Below, piece after piece: positions 1 to 10,229 of a stretch of 64,000 nucleotides of DNA. Within the stretch, counting starts at the first letter, position 1; every line of letters starts with the position of its first letter. The notes under the pieces are model-generated. The model ran no database searches and was not told where the DNA came from. It saw nothing but the letters and a program-made list of their open reading frames with translations. The position numbers and the translations under genes are program-made. This DNA comes from JAWKTV01 sp041398905 (GTDB taxonomy: Bacteria > Planctomycetota > Planctomycetia > Planctomycetales > Planctomycetaceae): positions 93,110-157,109 of the forward strand of contig JAWKTV010000013.1 in NCBI GenBank assembly GCA_041398905.1, given 5' to 3'.

Positions 1-227
1 ACCTCAATCCCCTCGCGCCGCATGGAAGCCAGCAGTCCCAGCAGGCCGCTGGGCAGCATGCGCACGCCCGTCAGATCGAACGCCAGGATCTGCGTCTGGT
101 GCTCGCGAACGAGCTTCACCAGGTCGTTGCGGCAGTGCGCCAGATTGATGTCGGCCAACGGTTCCCGGCCGCCGAAGCCGACGACGGTGGTGCGGCCGAC
201 TTCATAAACCTCAATTACATGCGCCAT
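1..227 (-). CDS. STAS-domain-like protein, C-terminus cut by window edge
   Basis: Reading leftwards from an ATG at 225-227, about 75 codons are visible before the window ends. The start reads MAHVIEVYEVGRTTVVGF and further on there is ILAFDLTGVRMLPSGLLGLL. This resembles a STAS (anti-sigma-factor antagonist) fold: a short beta strand, then a hydrophobic strand ending in D-L-[TS]-G, then a helix starting near S-G. In classical SpoIIAA-like proteins a Ser in D-[LF]-S is phosphorylated; here the equivalent stretch is D-L-T-G, so a Thr could take that role, which is inference. No partner kinase or phosphatase is visible in the window. The 3' end is missing, so length and domain completeness cannot be judged. 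Confidence 0.6.
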   Translation of the reverse strand, partial: MAHVIEVYEVGRTTVVGFGGREPLADINLAHCRNDLVKLVREHQTQILAFDLTGVRMLPSGLLGLLASMRREGIE

Positions 228-484
228 GACACACCCGTCTGAACCTCAACATCGAAAGGAGCCAGGAGTGCCCGCAACATCGAAGGAGGGCGTCGTCAGC
301 CAACTTACGGCCCCGCCGTCAACGAGCGATCAACACCGCCAACTACAGCGTACCAGTCAGTAAAGCCAAGGGGAATGCCGGTCAGGACGAAACAGGCATC
401 CCCGGTTCCCGGGAACAGGTCGGGTGGCGGGGACACTCCCAAGGAAGCCCCCGGTGGGAACGCCTGCAATGTCAAGGGCTTCCG

Positions 485-3400
485 CTATCGCGGAGCGGCC
501 CCGCCGCTCGGCGGCGGGGCCGATGACTGCAACAGGAACACGATCAGATCACCCAACGACTCGGGTGAAATCTTCTCAACCAACTGAGCCGGCATCAGCG
601 ACAGTCGCGAATCCTTCCGTTGGTCGATGTCGCTCGTCGCGACGGTGAACTCTTTCCCCTCAGCGTTCGCCAGCACCAGTGTCGCTCCCTCTTCACGCCG
701 AATAAGCCCGGTCAGCACGCGGCCGTCCTCCATCACGAGGGCCGTCGTCTTGAAAGCGGCATCGACGTTGCGATTCGGGTCGAGGATGTCTTCGAGCAGC
801 CGATCCGCTCCCCGGATACCGACCCCGTCCAGTTGCGGACCGATCTTCGCCCCCGCACCACCAATCTGATGGCAGGCCGCGCAATGCTGCTTGAAGACCT
901 CCTGCCCGCGAGCGGGATCGTGTAAGGAGGCGGTCTGGCGGAACAGCTCGCGGCGCCGAGTGAGCAGTTCCGCGATCGCGGCGTCCGGTTCAGGCAGGTC
1001 GGCCGTCAGTGCGGCGAACCGGGCATCGAAGTCATCAAGGCTCCAGGTCCTGAGCCGCTCGACGATCGCGACATCCTGCAAGATTCGGGGAGAGGCAACT
1101 CCTGCTCGATGAGACGAACGAAGAGCGACGCCCCGGCCTGATCACCGGCGAGCACGCTCGCAAGCCGCCGCTGTTCGCTGGCCGGCACCGCTTGAATCAC
1201 TCGCTTCACCAACCCCGCGACCCGGTCGCTCCCAGCGTCCGGACCGCTTCCGTGTGACTCACCCTCGGAGCCATCCCTCGCGTCGGCGATGGTCAGCAGA
1301 CATTGTTCGCGCAGCTCTCCGCGAGTACCGCACCCGCCGCCGCCTCGCTGAGCATCGCCAGCCGGGCATCGGGATGGAGCGACAGAATCGCCCCGGCCGC
1401 GGTGCTCCGCAAGCTACCCGCCGCGTTCGTGTCCCGAACGATCGTGGTCAGTTGAGGCGACAACTCGTCGAGCTTCAGCTCCGCCACGAGCTGACAGGCT
1501 TCCAGTTGCGGCGACTCGCCGGACGGGTTCAGGCCATCGACCGAGAACCGGCCAGCGGCGAGCCAGGCATAGGCGGTACCGGGGTCGCCGTCGACGATCT
1601 CGACAGACCCCCGTCGGCCCGCGAACTCGGTGAGGTCCCACTCGACGCGTTGAGCGGTGTCGTTCCGTGGGGGCTGGGCTTCCCGCAGGATGGCCCGCGA
1701 GTCCGCATCGACGAGCCTGACGAGATTGTGGGGCGTTGCTGGCTTGTTCGGAAAACCATTGTGCCCGGCGACGAAGAAGCTCAGGCGGCTCGGAAGTTCA
1801 AAGCTGTCGGACCGAAGGATCCCGGTGCCGGTCTCGCCGGGCGGGAACGACGAGTGCAGCATCGCCCCCTGCACCCCATCGGCAAACGGCCGCGTCTGCG
1901 TCCCGAACGCGGACTCCGGCCGGGCATTGGGGCCGTACGCGACGGGGGTCCAACCGAGTTGTTGGGACAGCGGTTGCTGTAACAGCTCACCAACGATGCG
2001 AGTCGCCCAGCCTTGCAGCAAGTCGCGATGCTCGCCGCCCCGCTGGTTGAGCCCCTGCTGGATGCTGCGAAGGCTGGCAAGCTGTGACTGCCAGTTGGCG
2101 TCCGACTCGGAAAGCTGCGAGACGAGCGTAGTGAGTTGGTCGGCATCCCCAAAGCGGGAGATGCGCTGGATTGCGGCGGAACGTTTCGAGTCCGCGAGCT
2201 TCGGCAGCAGTTCGAGCAACAGCGCGGATGCGGCGGGCGAATCACTGCCCAGAGCGACAACTGACCAGATTTCAGAATGCTCGGTCGCGGAGGCGCGGAT
2301 GCTGTCGAGGTTGTCCGGCACGCTCATCAGAGCGCGAAGAGTTAGCAGAATCTGGTGCCGCAGATGGGTGTCCTGCGAGTTGGCGTCGAACCGCGCAAAG
2401 GTGCGCGAAAGAAACGCCTGACCGTCGATCATGCGGGCACTCGTCGCCAGCGAGCCGGGCTGCGCAGCAATCTCCTCGTAGATGATTCTCAGGACATGTG
2501 GATCGCGCAGCGCGCTGACTTGGCCCGACTCAGTGGCGTCTCCACGGTGGGCCAGTTTGACAACCGCGCTTGAATCAAGTGACAGCAGCGTCTCGACTGC
2601 GGCCGCGATCACGAAAGGTGACTCGTCGTCCAAGACTTCGGCACCATTCAGGTCGCCCATCAAGAGTTCTCCCGCCAGCCGGATAAGCATTGCCCGTCCG
2701 GCATCGGAGAGCTGCGGCAACTGACGATTCTGGTACCGGCGTTTGGCCGCCATCGCCGCTTGAGCGGCGGTATGCTTCGCACGGATAGTGGCGACTGCGA
2801 TCCCGCGGGTGACGACATTCGGCGACCCCAGTTGCTCGATCAACTCATCGAGCGACAACTCCGTCAGATCAAACTCCGCTGGCGACGACCCGCCCTGGCC
2901 AAGCGCGGGCTTGGGTTCGGGACTCGCAACTCGCAACTCTGAACTTTCGACTCCCCGATACACAATTCGCCAGATCCGCCCCTGCGAGCGGTCCCGCTTC
3001 GGGTGCTCCAGCGGCACCTCGTAGTGGCCGATGATGGCGTTGTAGAAGTCGGCAATGTACAGCGCGCCGTCGGGGCCCAACTTCACGTCGACCGGGCGGA
3101 ACCAGCCGTCGTCGCAGGTGATGAAGTCCTCCTGCGTGTTGACCCACGGCGAGGAGCCGCGCCATTCGATCTTGTCACGATGCACGCGGCCAGTCACCGG
3201 ATTGCACAGGAAGATGCAGCCGTTGTAGTCGGCGGGATACTGCGGAGCCTCGTACCATGCGCAGCCGCAGATGCCGGTGCTGCCGTGGTTGTGGTCAATC
3301 ATGTCCGGCCCGAAGCCGAGGCCATCGTGCGGCTTGCCGAAGCTCTGGTAATACGCCCCGCGAATCAGGCACGTGAGCGGCATCGAATGGCAATCGGCGG

Positions 3401-4160
3401 AGTACAGGTTCCCCCACGGGTCGAAGCAGAGACCGAACGGGTTGACCTGCCCATGCGTCCAATGCTCGACACGGCTGCCATCGGGTTTGAAGCGGAACGT
3501 GTTCCCCGAGTTCATTTCGACGACGTGACCGTCGGTCCCTTGCACCTTCGACGTATTGCGGAACCCGTGGCAGGCGTAGATCCAGCCATCGAGGCCGCGG
3601 GTGAAGGAGTTGACCATCCCGTGGGTGTCGAGGTTACCGAAGGGGCCATAGAGCTTCTCCCGCTGATCCGCTTTGCCGTCGCCGTCGGTATCGCGGAAGC
3701 GTTCGATGTTGGGGATTGAGTAGATGATCGCCCCGTCGCCATCGGGGATGATGCCGATCGGGATGTTGAGTCCCTCGGCGAAGCGAGTGATGCTGGCGGG
3801 CTTGCCGGTGTCGTCGATGCCGTCGATCACGACGACCCAGTCGCGAGCGGGTCGTTCTTCGGGTTTGCCCCAGCGTTCCTCACGAGCTTCGACACCTTCC
3901 CCGCCGACGGGGTAGGGGTACTCGACCGACGAGGTGACCCATAGCCGGCCCTGGGCGTCGAAGTTCATGTTCATCGGCTGCCCGATGTCCGGGTTGCTGG
4001 CGACGAGCTGGATCTCGAACCCGGGCGGCAGGTGGAACTTCGTGAGCTGCTCGGCCGGAGTGAGCGGGTCGGTCTCGACGACGAGCGCCTGAGCCGGGAG
4101 GGGAGCACCAGCGACAAGCGATAGCAGGCAGGCGATGGTGAGCGTGGCGATTCTTCGCAT
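485..4160 (-). CDS. PVC-type membrane-bound dehydrogenase with HEAT repeats and C-terminal cytochrome c (two frameshifts)
   Basis: Very large secreted protein of about 1,225 residues once two frameshifts are bridged. The start ATG at 4158-4160 begins a signal peptide (MRRIATLTIACLLSLVAGAP...). The N-terminal ~400 residues are the beta-propeller dehydrogenase-like domain (TIGR02604 type: FHLPPGFEIQLVA, QGRLWV, GPDGALYIADFYN). A HEAT-like helical region follows, then a beta-sandwich insert (near ELPSRLSFFVAGHNG) and a C-terminal heme-binding domain (TIGR02603 type) with CAACH encoded at 869-883. Frame is lost near 1300-1345 and near 1101; adding one G at 1101-1102 restores a typical ...GVASPRILQDVAIVERL. 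The family is abundant in Planctomycetes and is thought to act in periplasmic oxidation of sugars or related substrates; the substrate here is unknown. Both frameshifts look like indel errors, but true decay cannot be excluded. Confidence 0.88.
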
Positions 4161-4339
4161 GGGTGTAATCAGTCGCGGGGACGCAGTGGTCAGACCTCGG
4201 TTGTCGGTCATCAGCGTCGGAAGCCCGGAACTCCGCGGGGGCGAGGACGCGGCGCGACGCAAGAGTCGTTGAAACGGATGCAGGCGATCAGGACTTTCGA
4301 TCCGCAGGTACGGACCACGGACAACAATTGACCGAACTC

Positions 4340-4630
4340 TCAAAACTGCCAGCCGTCCCACAGGGTGACGTAGAAGTCGATCCAGCCACCCAGCCACGGC
4401 ACGTAGTGTGACAGCTTCCAGAGCGGTTCGTAGAACGCGGCGATCCAGGGGGAGTCGTCAACGAACTTGCTGCTGTACCACTTCCAGTACATCGGCCCGA
4501 TTGAGAGAACGTACAGGCCGAAGAGGACCGTCATGCGGGCGGTGAGGCCGATGAGATAATCAGCGACGCTGCCCCAGGAGTTGCCGGCCTCGGCTTCGGG
4601 TCTTTGCTGTTCGGACGCTTGATGGGTCAC
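4340..4630 (-). CDS. small membrane protein of unknown function
   Basis: 96-residue protein starting with GTG at 4628-4630. After a polar, acidic N-terminus (MTHQASEQQRPEAEAGNSW) comes one hydrophobic helix (ARMTVLFGLYVLSIGPMYW), then a Trp/Tyr-rich tail that may lie at the membrane surface. It sits 179 bases upstream of the PVC dehydrogenase start in the same direction, so the two may be cotranscribed. The aromatic-rich composition and lack of low-complexity sequence make it look like a real gene rather than an antisense shadow. I do not recognise a family. Confidence 0.6.
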   Translation of the reverse strand: MTHQASEQQRPEAEAGNSWGSVADYLIGLTARMTVLFGLYVLSIGPMYWKWYSSKFVDDSPWIAAFYEPLWKLSHYVPWLGGWIDFYVTLWDGWQF

Positions 4631-4760
4631 GATGGGGGCAGTCAGGTCGGTGGACGGAAGCGGGACGAGCGGCGACGATAGGCGAGTTAGTCTTCACCTC
4701 GCTGCAGGTTGGCTCAGCCGACCCGGCAGGTCACCCGCGAATACGAAAACGCCAGTACGG

Positions 4761-5750
4761 ATGCCCGCGAATCTTACCCCACAGTACCAGAAAGCCGAAA
4801 GCGAGTTCCGCCGCGCGCAGTCCGCGCAGGAGCGGGTGCAGTGCCTGGAGCTGATGCTGCAGCTCATCCCGAAGCACAAAGGGACCGAAAAGCTGCAGGC
4901 CGACCTGAAGACGAAGCTCAAGGAAACACGGGCGGACGTGCAGACCGAAGCCAAAGCCCCCAAAGGGGGAAAGAGCTATCGGTTCCCCCGGCAGGGAGCG
5001 GGAACGATCATCATCATTGGTGCCCCGAACGCCGGCAAGAGCCGCATCCTCGCCGAACTGACCAACGCCGAGCCGACGGTCGCCGAGTACCCGTTCACCA
5101 CGCACGAGCCGCTGCCGGGGATCATGCGCTGGGAAGATGTCAGCGTACAGCTCATTGACACTCCACCGGTCGCCTCGGGCCACATCGAGCCGTATGTCGT
5201 GAACCTCGTGCGGGCCGCGGACGCCGTGCTGCTGGCGTTCGACGGATCGTCCGACGATGCCCCCGAGCAGACAGTCGAGGTCCTGGAACTGCTGGCGAGC
5301 CGCAAGACGCGACTCGCCGAGGAGACGGGACTCGACGAGAACGACCTCGGAGTCGTGCTGGTGAAGACATTGATGGTCGTCACCCGCGGCGACAACCCGG
5401 ACGTTGACGCGAGGCTGGAGTTGCTGGGCGAGCTGACGACGCTCGATTTTCCCGTGCAATCGGTCGAGTTCGACCGCGACGACTCGCGAGAGACGCTGCG
5501 GAAGAAGGTGTACGACCTGCTGGGCGTCATGCGAGTCTACACCAAACGCCCCGGTCGACCGAAGGACGAAGGCGACCCGTTCACGATCCCGATCGGCGGC
5601 ACCGTCGAAGAACTCGCCGCACAGGTCCACCGCGACCTCGCGGAGTCGCTCAAGTTCGCGAAAGTCTGGGGAACAAGCGCCCACGACGGGCAAAGCGTCG
5701 GCCGCGAGCACGTCCTCTCGGACGGAGATGTGGTTGAACTCTATGCGTAA
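4761..5750 (+). CDS. Obg/DRG-like GTPase with C-terminal TGS domain
   Basis: 329-residue translation-associated GTPase. The ATG at 4761 is chosen because the longer in-frame extension is Arg/Ser-rich and unconserved in appearance, whereas MPANLTPQYQKAESEFRRAQ starts the helical N-terminal region typical of DRG-type proteins. G1 is GAPNAGKS (residues 87-94), followed by a switch I Thr region (AEYPFTTHEP) and G3 as DTPPVASGH, where Pro replaces the usual DxPG glycine. The last ~70 residues (DPFTIPIGGTVEELAAQVH ... VLSDGDVVELYA) are a TGS domain. Obg/DRG family proteins bind ribosomes or tRNA-related ligands; the exact role of the bacterial DRG-like members is not settled. It is divergent from the preceding minus-strand gene and is followed by a GC-rich hairpin. 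Confidence 0.88.
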   Translation: MPANLTPQYQKAESEFRRAQSAQERVQCLELMLQLIPKHKGTEKLQADLKTKLKETRADVQTEAKAPKGGKSYRFPRQGAGTIIIIGAPNAGKSRILAELTNAEPTVAEYPFTTHEPLPGIMRWEDVSVQLIDTPPVASGHIEPYVVNLVRAADAVLLAFDGSSDDAPEQTVEVLELLASRKTRLAEETGLDENDLGVVLVKTLMVVTRGDNPDVDARLELLGELTTLDFPVQSVEFDRDDSRETLRKKVYDLLGVMRVYTKRPGRPKDEGDPFTIPIGGTVEELAAQVHRDLAESLKFAKVWGTSAHDGQSVGREHVLSDGDVVELYA

Positions 5751-5762
5751 GTGTTGAACAGG

Positions 5763-5783
5763 CCCGGCGTCGGCAACGCCGGG
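5763..5783 (+). terminator. GC-rich hairpin after the TGS GTPase, no T-tract
   Basis: Perfect 8-bp stem CCCGGCGT (5763-5770) / ACGCCGGG (5776-5783) with a 5-nt loop, starting 12 bases after the GTPase stop codon. There is no run of T after it, so it is either a Rho-assisted terminator, an mRNA 3'-end stabiliser or a dispersed palindromic element. Confidence 0.5.
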
Positions 5784-5987
5784 TCCAATCAACATGGAAG
5801 GAAGCGATTGACACCGGAATCACTCCAGGTTGCGCGGATCAATACTCGACACGGTACCACGAAGTTCTCAGGCGCACCGCGCACAATGTCACATCATCAA
5901 CCCCAGCAGCGCGCGATGTCGTCGTCGACGCACTCGCGAGCACCAGCGCCATCCGCGCTCAATTCTTGGACCCATTGACAGCACGAA

Positions 5988-6782
5988 ATGACCAGACGAG
6001 TCGCACTCATTACTGGAGGCACGCGCGGAATCGGACTCGGCATCGCGCGGTCGCTTGCCGACTCAGGTTACGCGCTCGCCCTCAACGGCATGCGGCCGGA
6101 GCAGGGCGTGGCGGACGTGCTGGCGGAACTGCGGCTGCGGACCGATGTCCACTACTGCCCCGGCGATGTCAGCAGCGCGAGCGATCGGAAGTCGATGCTC
6201 GACACCACGCTCGACCGCTTCGGGGCGGTGGACGTGCTCGTCAACAACGCCGGCATCACCTCGCCGGGACGCAAGGACATTCTGGAGGCCGATGAGGAGG
6301 CGTTTGATCGTGTCGTGGGGGTCAACCTCAAGGGGCCGTTCTTCCTGACGAAGGCGGTCGCGAACTGGATGTCCAGCAATCCGCAACCGACAGCGGATGC
6401 TGATGGGCCGAAGAGCCCGCCGCCGCGACGCTGCATCATCAACATCTCGTCCATCTCCAGCGAGTTTGTTTCGGTCAACCGGGGCGACTACTGCCTCACC
6501 AAAGCCGCCACGAGGATGGCGACGAAGCTGTGGGCCGCCCGGCTGGCCGAGTTCGCGATCGATGTCTTCGAGATCCAGCCCGGCGTCATTCGCAGCGACA
6601 TGACCGCCGGCGTGACGGAGAAGTACGACCGGCTGCTGGCCGAGGGGCTCACGCTGGATCGCCGCTGGGGCGAACCGGCCGATATCGGACGCGCCGCCGC
6701 CATGCTGGCGCGCGGTGATCTTCCTTACGCCACGGGTCAGGTGCTCAAGCTGGATGGCGGGATGACGATCCGCGTGCTGTAG
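5988..6782 (+). CDS. short-chain dehydrogenase/reductase, FabG-like
   Basis: 264-residue classical SDR. The NAD(P)-binding motif TGGTRGIG is at residues 9-16, NNAG follows in the middle, and the catalytic Ser and YxxxK are visible as NISSISSE...YCLTKAA. The C-terminus (ATGQVLKLDGGMTIRVL) matches 3-oxoacyl-ACP reductase-like enzymes that end in a DGG turn. Closest by motif to FabG-type or sugar-dehydrogenase SDRs; substrate cannot be assigned. It is not next to fatty acid synthesis genes, so a housekeeping FabG role is doubtful. The ATG at 5988 fits because the Rossmann fold begins five residues later. Confidence 0.9.
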   Translation: MTRRVALITGGTRGIGLGIARSLADSGYALALNGMRPEQGVADVLAELRLRTDVHYCPGDVSSASDRKSMLDTTLDRFGAVDVLVNNAGITSPGRKDILEADEEAFDRVVGVNLKGPFFLTKAVANWMSSNPQPTADADGPKSPPPRRCIINISSISSEFVSVNRGDYCLTKAATRMATKLWAARLAEFAIDVFEIQPGVIRSDMTAGVTEKYDRLLAEGLTLDRRWGEPADIGRAAAMLARGDLPYATGQVLKLDGGMTIRVL

Positions 6783-6817
6783 AGTCGCATCGACGCTGCA
6801 CGGTGTGGTTGCCCGGC

Positions 6818-7153
6818 TCAGACCTCTTTGACCTCTCCCGTGGTCGGCCGATCCGATCCCGCGTCTGACGCCTGTCCTTCGCCGCGCTGTCGACTTGATC
6901 GGGTTTGCCACCAGCCAGTCACCGCATCCAGTACGGGGGTCAGCCCCTGCATGTAGACCAGCACCCCGAAGATGACGACCACGCCAAACAGCAGCAGGCC
7001 GAGAGCCGTCTGCAGTCCCGGCACGATCACCAGCGCAATGACGCAGGTCATGGTGATGGCAAAGTACTTGAACCGCCGCCGCAGGATGCGCAACTCCCGC
7101 TCCGCGACGGCAAGCCGGTCTTCAAGTGAGCGTGCTGGTTCGGGGGTCGACAA
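6818..7153 (-). CDS. small two-helix membrane protein
   Basis: 111-residue protein with an N-terminal coiled-coil-like stretch (SLEDRLAVAERELRILRRRF), then two adjacent membrane helices (YFAITMTCVIALVIVPGLQ and ALGLLLFGVVVIFGVLVYM) and a polar C-terminal tail. It converges with the SDR gene, ending 36 bases from its stop. No family is recognised. Hydrophobic pattern and composition support a real gene. Confidence 0.6.
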   Translation of the reverse strand: MSTPEPARSLEDRLAVAERELRILRRRFKYFAITMTCVIALVIVPGLQTALGLLLFGVVVIFGVLVYMQGLTPVLDAVTGWWQTRSSRQRGEGQASDAGSDRPTTGEVKEV

Positions 7154-7462
7154 GGGCGATCAGAGAGTCAGTGCATACGATGGTGAACGAAACAGGGAGG
7201 CCGGCATGCTCAGCCGCGACAAGCCGAAGTCGCAGCGCTGCACGGCCGATCGACTCAGCAACCGCATCACCGAGAATGTCATCCTCGATACCGAGTCACC
7301 GGAACATCCTGCGGGCAGCATAATGAATCCCGCACGATCCCGCTGTCGACCGCGCGTCGCGACTGTGAAGCGTCCTGAAAGCATCCTTTGCGAGCGTGGA
7401 CAAGCGGAGGCTGGCTGCCACACGACCTTCCGACCCGCCACACGGGAATCATCACGGATCGT
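7154..7462. other. intergenic stretch with no supported gene
   Basis: About 310 bases between two minus-strand genes. Open frames here are Arg/Ser-rich and overlap each other. I see no convincing RNA gene, repeat or terminator. Confidence 0.5.
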
Positions 7463-8800
7463 TCACCGGGCCTCATCGTGCAGCGACGCCAACAGTTCTT
7501 CGACGACGACCAGCTCGCGGCTGGCGAGATCGTCGACCTCCCATGCATCCTGAGGCTTGCGGAATAGCCAGACGCGACTGTCCGCGGCCGGCCCGGAGGC
7601 GGACGTGACGATGATCGGGTCACCGGTATTCGGACCACCTTCGCTGCCGACTTCGATCCCCGTTCCAATCAGACGCCATTCGCCAGTCCGCAACGAGAAC
7701 AGTGGTCGGTTTTGAGCATCGCGGCACCGCGTCAAGAATCGCGATTCCTCGCCAGCCGCAGCGGACTCCGCGAGCACCGCCCCGCCGGCCTCCGCCCCCG
7801 ATTGTTGAGACCGTTGGCTGGATTCCGGCAACCATGCAGCGAGCAGCGACTCCAGGTCCAGCATGCGGCGATCGCGAACTCCCGATCGGGCGTCGTCGAC
7901 GGTCCACAGCCACGCCGGCGTCTGCAGAGCCTCGTCGCCCAAGGCGGGAAGACCATCCGAGGCGTGGCGGTGCATCATCAGCCCGCCGGCAAGCCCAGCC
8001 ACCAGCAGCCTTGGCGCTGCGACGGTCTGCCCGCCGGCGATCTCGTTGAGGAACACCTCCAGCTCACGGTCGATCAACGACGTCGATGCCGCCGCGAAAG
8101 CACGCTTGATCTTCGACTCCAACGGACTCCGCGGCCTGCGGTTGATCGCGAAACTCCCCCCTTCGGCCAGTCGGTGCCAGACCTGTTGCCACAACTCGGC
8201 GGCGGGGTCCGACGACTCGCCCGCAGCGGACCCGCCGGCCGCCAGACTCTCAAGCCATTCCAGCAGTTCTGCGCCGTTGACCAGTTCATCGAGATACAGG
8301 TCATGAACTTCGATGGGTGGCAGGCCGCTTGTCGGCAGGCCTTCCGCGGCGATCCACAGCCACGCGGGCTGCGATTGATCGCGGAGTTCCGCCACCAGTT
8401 CCGCTCCCCTGCGAAGCAGATTCACGTTCCCGTCGATCTCTTCGCCCGCCGCGACGACGTGACGCTCAAAATCCAGCGACGGTGGCAGCATCGCCAACCG
8501 CTCCGCGGTCGCCACCACGTGCAGCACCGGCTGCGGGCCGCCTCCGCCAGCGACGGACTCGCCGACAACCGCCGCGTGCTGGACCCAACGGGTCAGCAGA
8601 TCAGCCCCGCGCAGCTCCCAGGGCGATTGCGCGGCCGGTCCGTCGATGAGCCATCGCCCCTCACTCGTCAGCAGGCGATCCCACGTCAGACCTTCGGCGC
8701 TCAGTCGGTCGAAACCCGGCGTGTCGATCCAGCTCGCCCCGTAGCAGCCCAGCAGCGACAGCGGCAAATGGTCGAAGGTCAAGACGATGGACGCTATCAT
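7463..8800 (-). CDS. degenerate sulfatase/alkaline-phosphatase-fold protein
   Basis: 445-residue protein from the ATG at 8798-8800. The N-terminus (IVLTFDHLPLSLLGCYG, then TPGFDRLSAEG) closely follows the sulfatase opening, in which a metal-binding Asp pair is followed by LGCYG and TPNLDRLA. Only one Asp of the pair remains, and the region where the Cys/Ser-x-Pro-x-Arg formylglycine motif should lie reads LTSEGRWLIDGPAAQSP, so the catalytic residue is absent. The C-terminus (PLFSLRTGEWRLIGTG ... ASGPAADSRVWLFRKPQDAWEVDDLAS) resembles the sulfatase end, where the protein reports on weight and payload. It is therefore probably a non-catalytic member of the superfamily. No sulfatase-maturing enzyme is nearby. 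Confidence 0.7.
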   Translation of the reverse strand: MIASIVLTFDHLPLSLLGCYGASWIDTPGFDRLSAEGLTWDRLLTSEGRWLIDGPAAQSPWELRGADLLTRWVQHAAVVGESVAGGGGPQPVLHVVATAERLAMLPPSLDFERHVVAAGEEIDGNVNLLRRGAELVAELRDQSQPAWLWIAAEGLPTSGLPPIEVHDLYLDELVNGAELLEWLESLAAGGSAAGESSDPAAELWQQVWHRLAEGGSFAINRRPRSPLESKIKRAFAAASTSLIDRELEVFLNEIAGGQTVAAPRLLVAGLAGGLMMHRHASDGLPALGDEALQTPAWLWTVDDARSGVRDRRMLDLESLLAAWLPESSQRSQQSGAEAGGAVLAESAAAGEESRFLTRCRDAQNRPLFSLRTGEWRLIGTGIEVGSEGGPNTGDPIIVTSASGPAADSRVWLFRKPQDAWEVDDLASRELVVVEELLASLHDEAR

Positions 8801-9019
8801 GCGCGGGTGGAAGCGAAAGGGAATAGTCGTTGGACGCCGGACAGGCGGCAGCCCTGCGGCGTCGTATTGTAGCTTCCGCATTCCGATCAAGCCCGGTCAT
8901 CATCGGCGGCATTCCCTCGCCCAACGTTGACCGTTCATCCACGACCGTTCGTCCTCGACAACAGCTTCCCGGCCTGCGCGGCGGACGGCAGTTGATCTTC
9001 CGCTTCCTCACTTGAGCAC

Positions 9020-10069
9020 ATGGCAACCCTCCAAGACTGGGGCCAGTTCTTCGCCGTCACGCTGCTGTTCCTGTTCGGACTGCGGTTGTCGGCTTTCTTC
9101 AGCGGCACCGAGACCGGGTTCTATCGCCTCAGCCTGCCCAGAATCGGGATCGATGCCCAGTCCGGCGACCGACGCGCCGGAAGATTGCTCTGGTTCGCAC
9201 AGCGGCCGAGCTACTTCGTGGCGACCACGCTCGTTGGCAACAACATCGCCAACTACATCATCACCATCACGACTTCGCTGGCGACGGTGATGGTGTTCGG
9301 GCATGGTGCCGAGTGGGCGGAGATCGCCGCCACGCTGGCGATCACTCCGGTGATTTTTCTCTTTGGCGAGCTGCTCCCGAAGAACGTCTACTACCGCGCC
9401 CCCTTTAAGCGAATGCGGCGTGAGATCCCGTTATTCTATGGCTTCTATCTGCTGGTGCTGCCCTTCACATTTCCGCTCGTGCTCTTGACCAAGGCGATCG
9501 AACGTCTGTCCAAGCAGGGGGGCCGGATCCCCGAAATGCTGCCCGGTCGCGGCCGATTCCAGCAGATGATCACGCACGGCCACTGCGAGGGAGTGCTGAC
9601 TCAGGCCCAGAGCCGGCTCGCGACCAACGTGCTGCGGTTCGCCACCGAGCGAGTCAGCGAATCGATGACCCCCGCGCATCGGGTGCTGGGCATCAGCAAT
9701 CGCAGTGACGCCCGCACAATTCTCGAATTCGCCCGTAAGTTCGGGACGTCGGCGGTCATTCTCTTTGATGAACAGGCCGGGCAGTCCGCCGATGCCAGGA
9801 ATTGGGACTCCTACGTCCGCGTCGGCGAACTGGCGACGATTCAGTCGGCTCTCGTACCGTCGGTTCGCCGCAAGATGCCGACCATTCCCGCCACCGCGAC
9901 GAAGCTGGAAGCGCTCGCGATACTGCACGAGCACTCGACCGTGTTCGGCGTCGTCGTCGATGCGGCGGGCAAGGTGCTGGGGACGATCAGCCAGCGCGGC
10001 CTGGGTGAGCAACTGCGGCTCCCATCGGTCGGCCGCGGCGTCGCATCGCCATCCCGGGCGAACGACTGA
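9020..10069 (+). CDS. CNNM (DUF21) transmembrane protein with CBS-pair-like domain
   Basis: 349-residue membrane protein of the CNNM/CorC/TlyC-related group. The N-terminal ~190 residues carry the DUF21 helices with the family hallmark FSGTETGFYRLSLPRI, VGNNIANYIIT and FGELLPKN. The C-terminal half resembles a CBS pair (MTPAHRVLGIS ... ILHEHSTVFGVVVDAAGKVLGTISQRGLGEQL). Members are implicated in magnesium or sodium-coupled divalent cation transport; the bacterial orthologue role is inferred from the family. The ATG at 9020 follows GAGCAC with only a weak ribosome site. Confidence 0.88.
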   Translation: MATLQDWGQFFAVTLLFLFGLRLSAFFSGTETGFYRLSLPRIGIDAQSGDRRAGRLLWFAQRPSYFVATTLVGNNIANYIITITTSLATVMVFGHGAEWAEIAATLAITPVIFLFGELLPKNVYYRAPFKRMRREIPLFYGFYLLVLPFTFPLVLLTKAIERLSKQGGRIPEMLPGRGRFQQMITHGHCEGVLTQAQSRLATNVLRFATERVSESMTPAHRVLGISNRSDARTILEFARKFGTSAVILFDEQAGQSADARNWDSYVRVGELATIQSALVPSVRRKMPTIPATATKLEALAILHEHSTVFGVVVDAAGKVLGTISQRGLGEQLRLPSVGRGVASPSRAND

Positions 10070-10229
10070 CCAGCCGTCGACGCACCGACGCGCCCCGGTC
10101 CGACGCGCGTCGTTCGAGTCCTCCCCCGCGATTCGCTACAATCCGGCCGCGCAGGGGATGTGACGCAGTCGCGCGTCGATCCCTGACCATTCACAACGCG
10201 ACGATCGACGAGCAAACAGGGAGAGCGGG

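Noticed and set aside
4731..5795. 354-codon frame antisense to the TGS GTPase
   Set aside because: Shadow of a conserved gene; no fold-like pattern.
7160..7441. 93-codon minus-strand frame
   Set aside because: Arg/Ser-rich, no ribosome site, overlaps other shadow frames.
7712..8872. 386-codon frame antisense to the sulfatase-like gene
   Set aside because: High-GC shadow frame, Gln/Arg-rich and without conserved motifs or a start signal.
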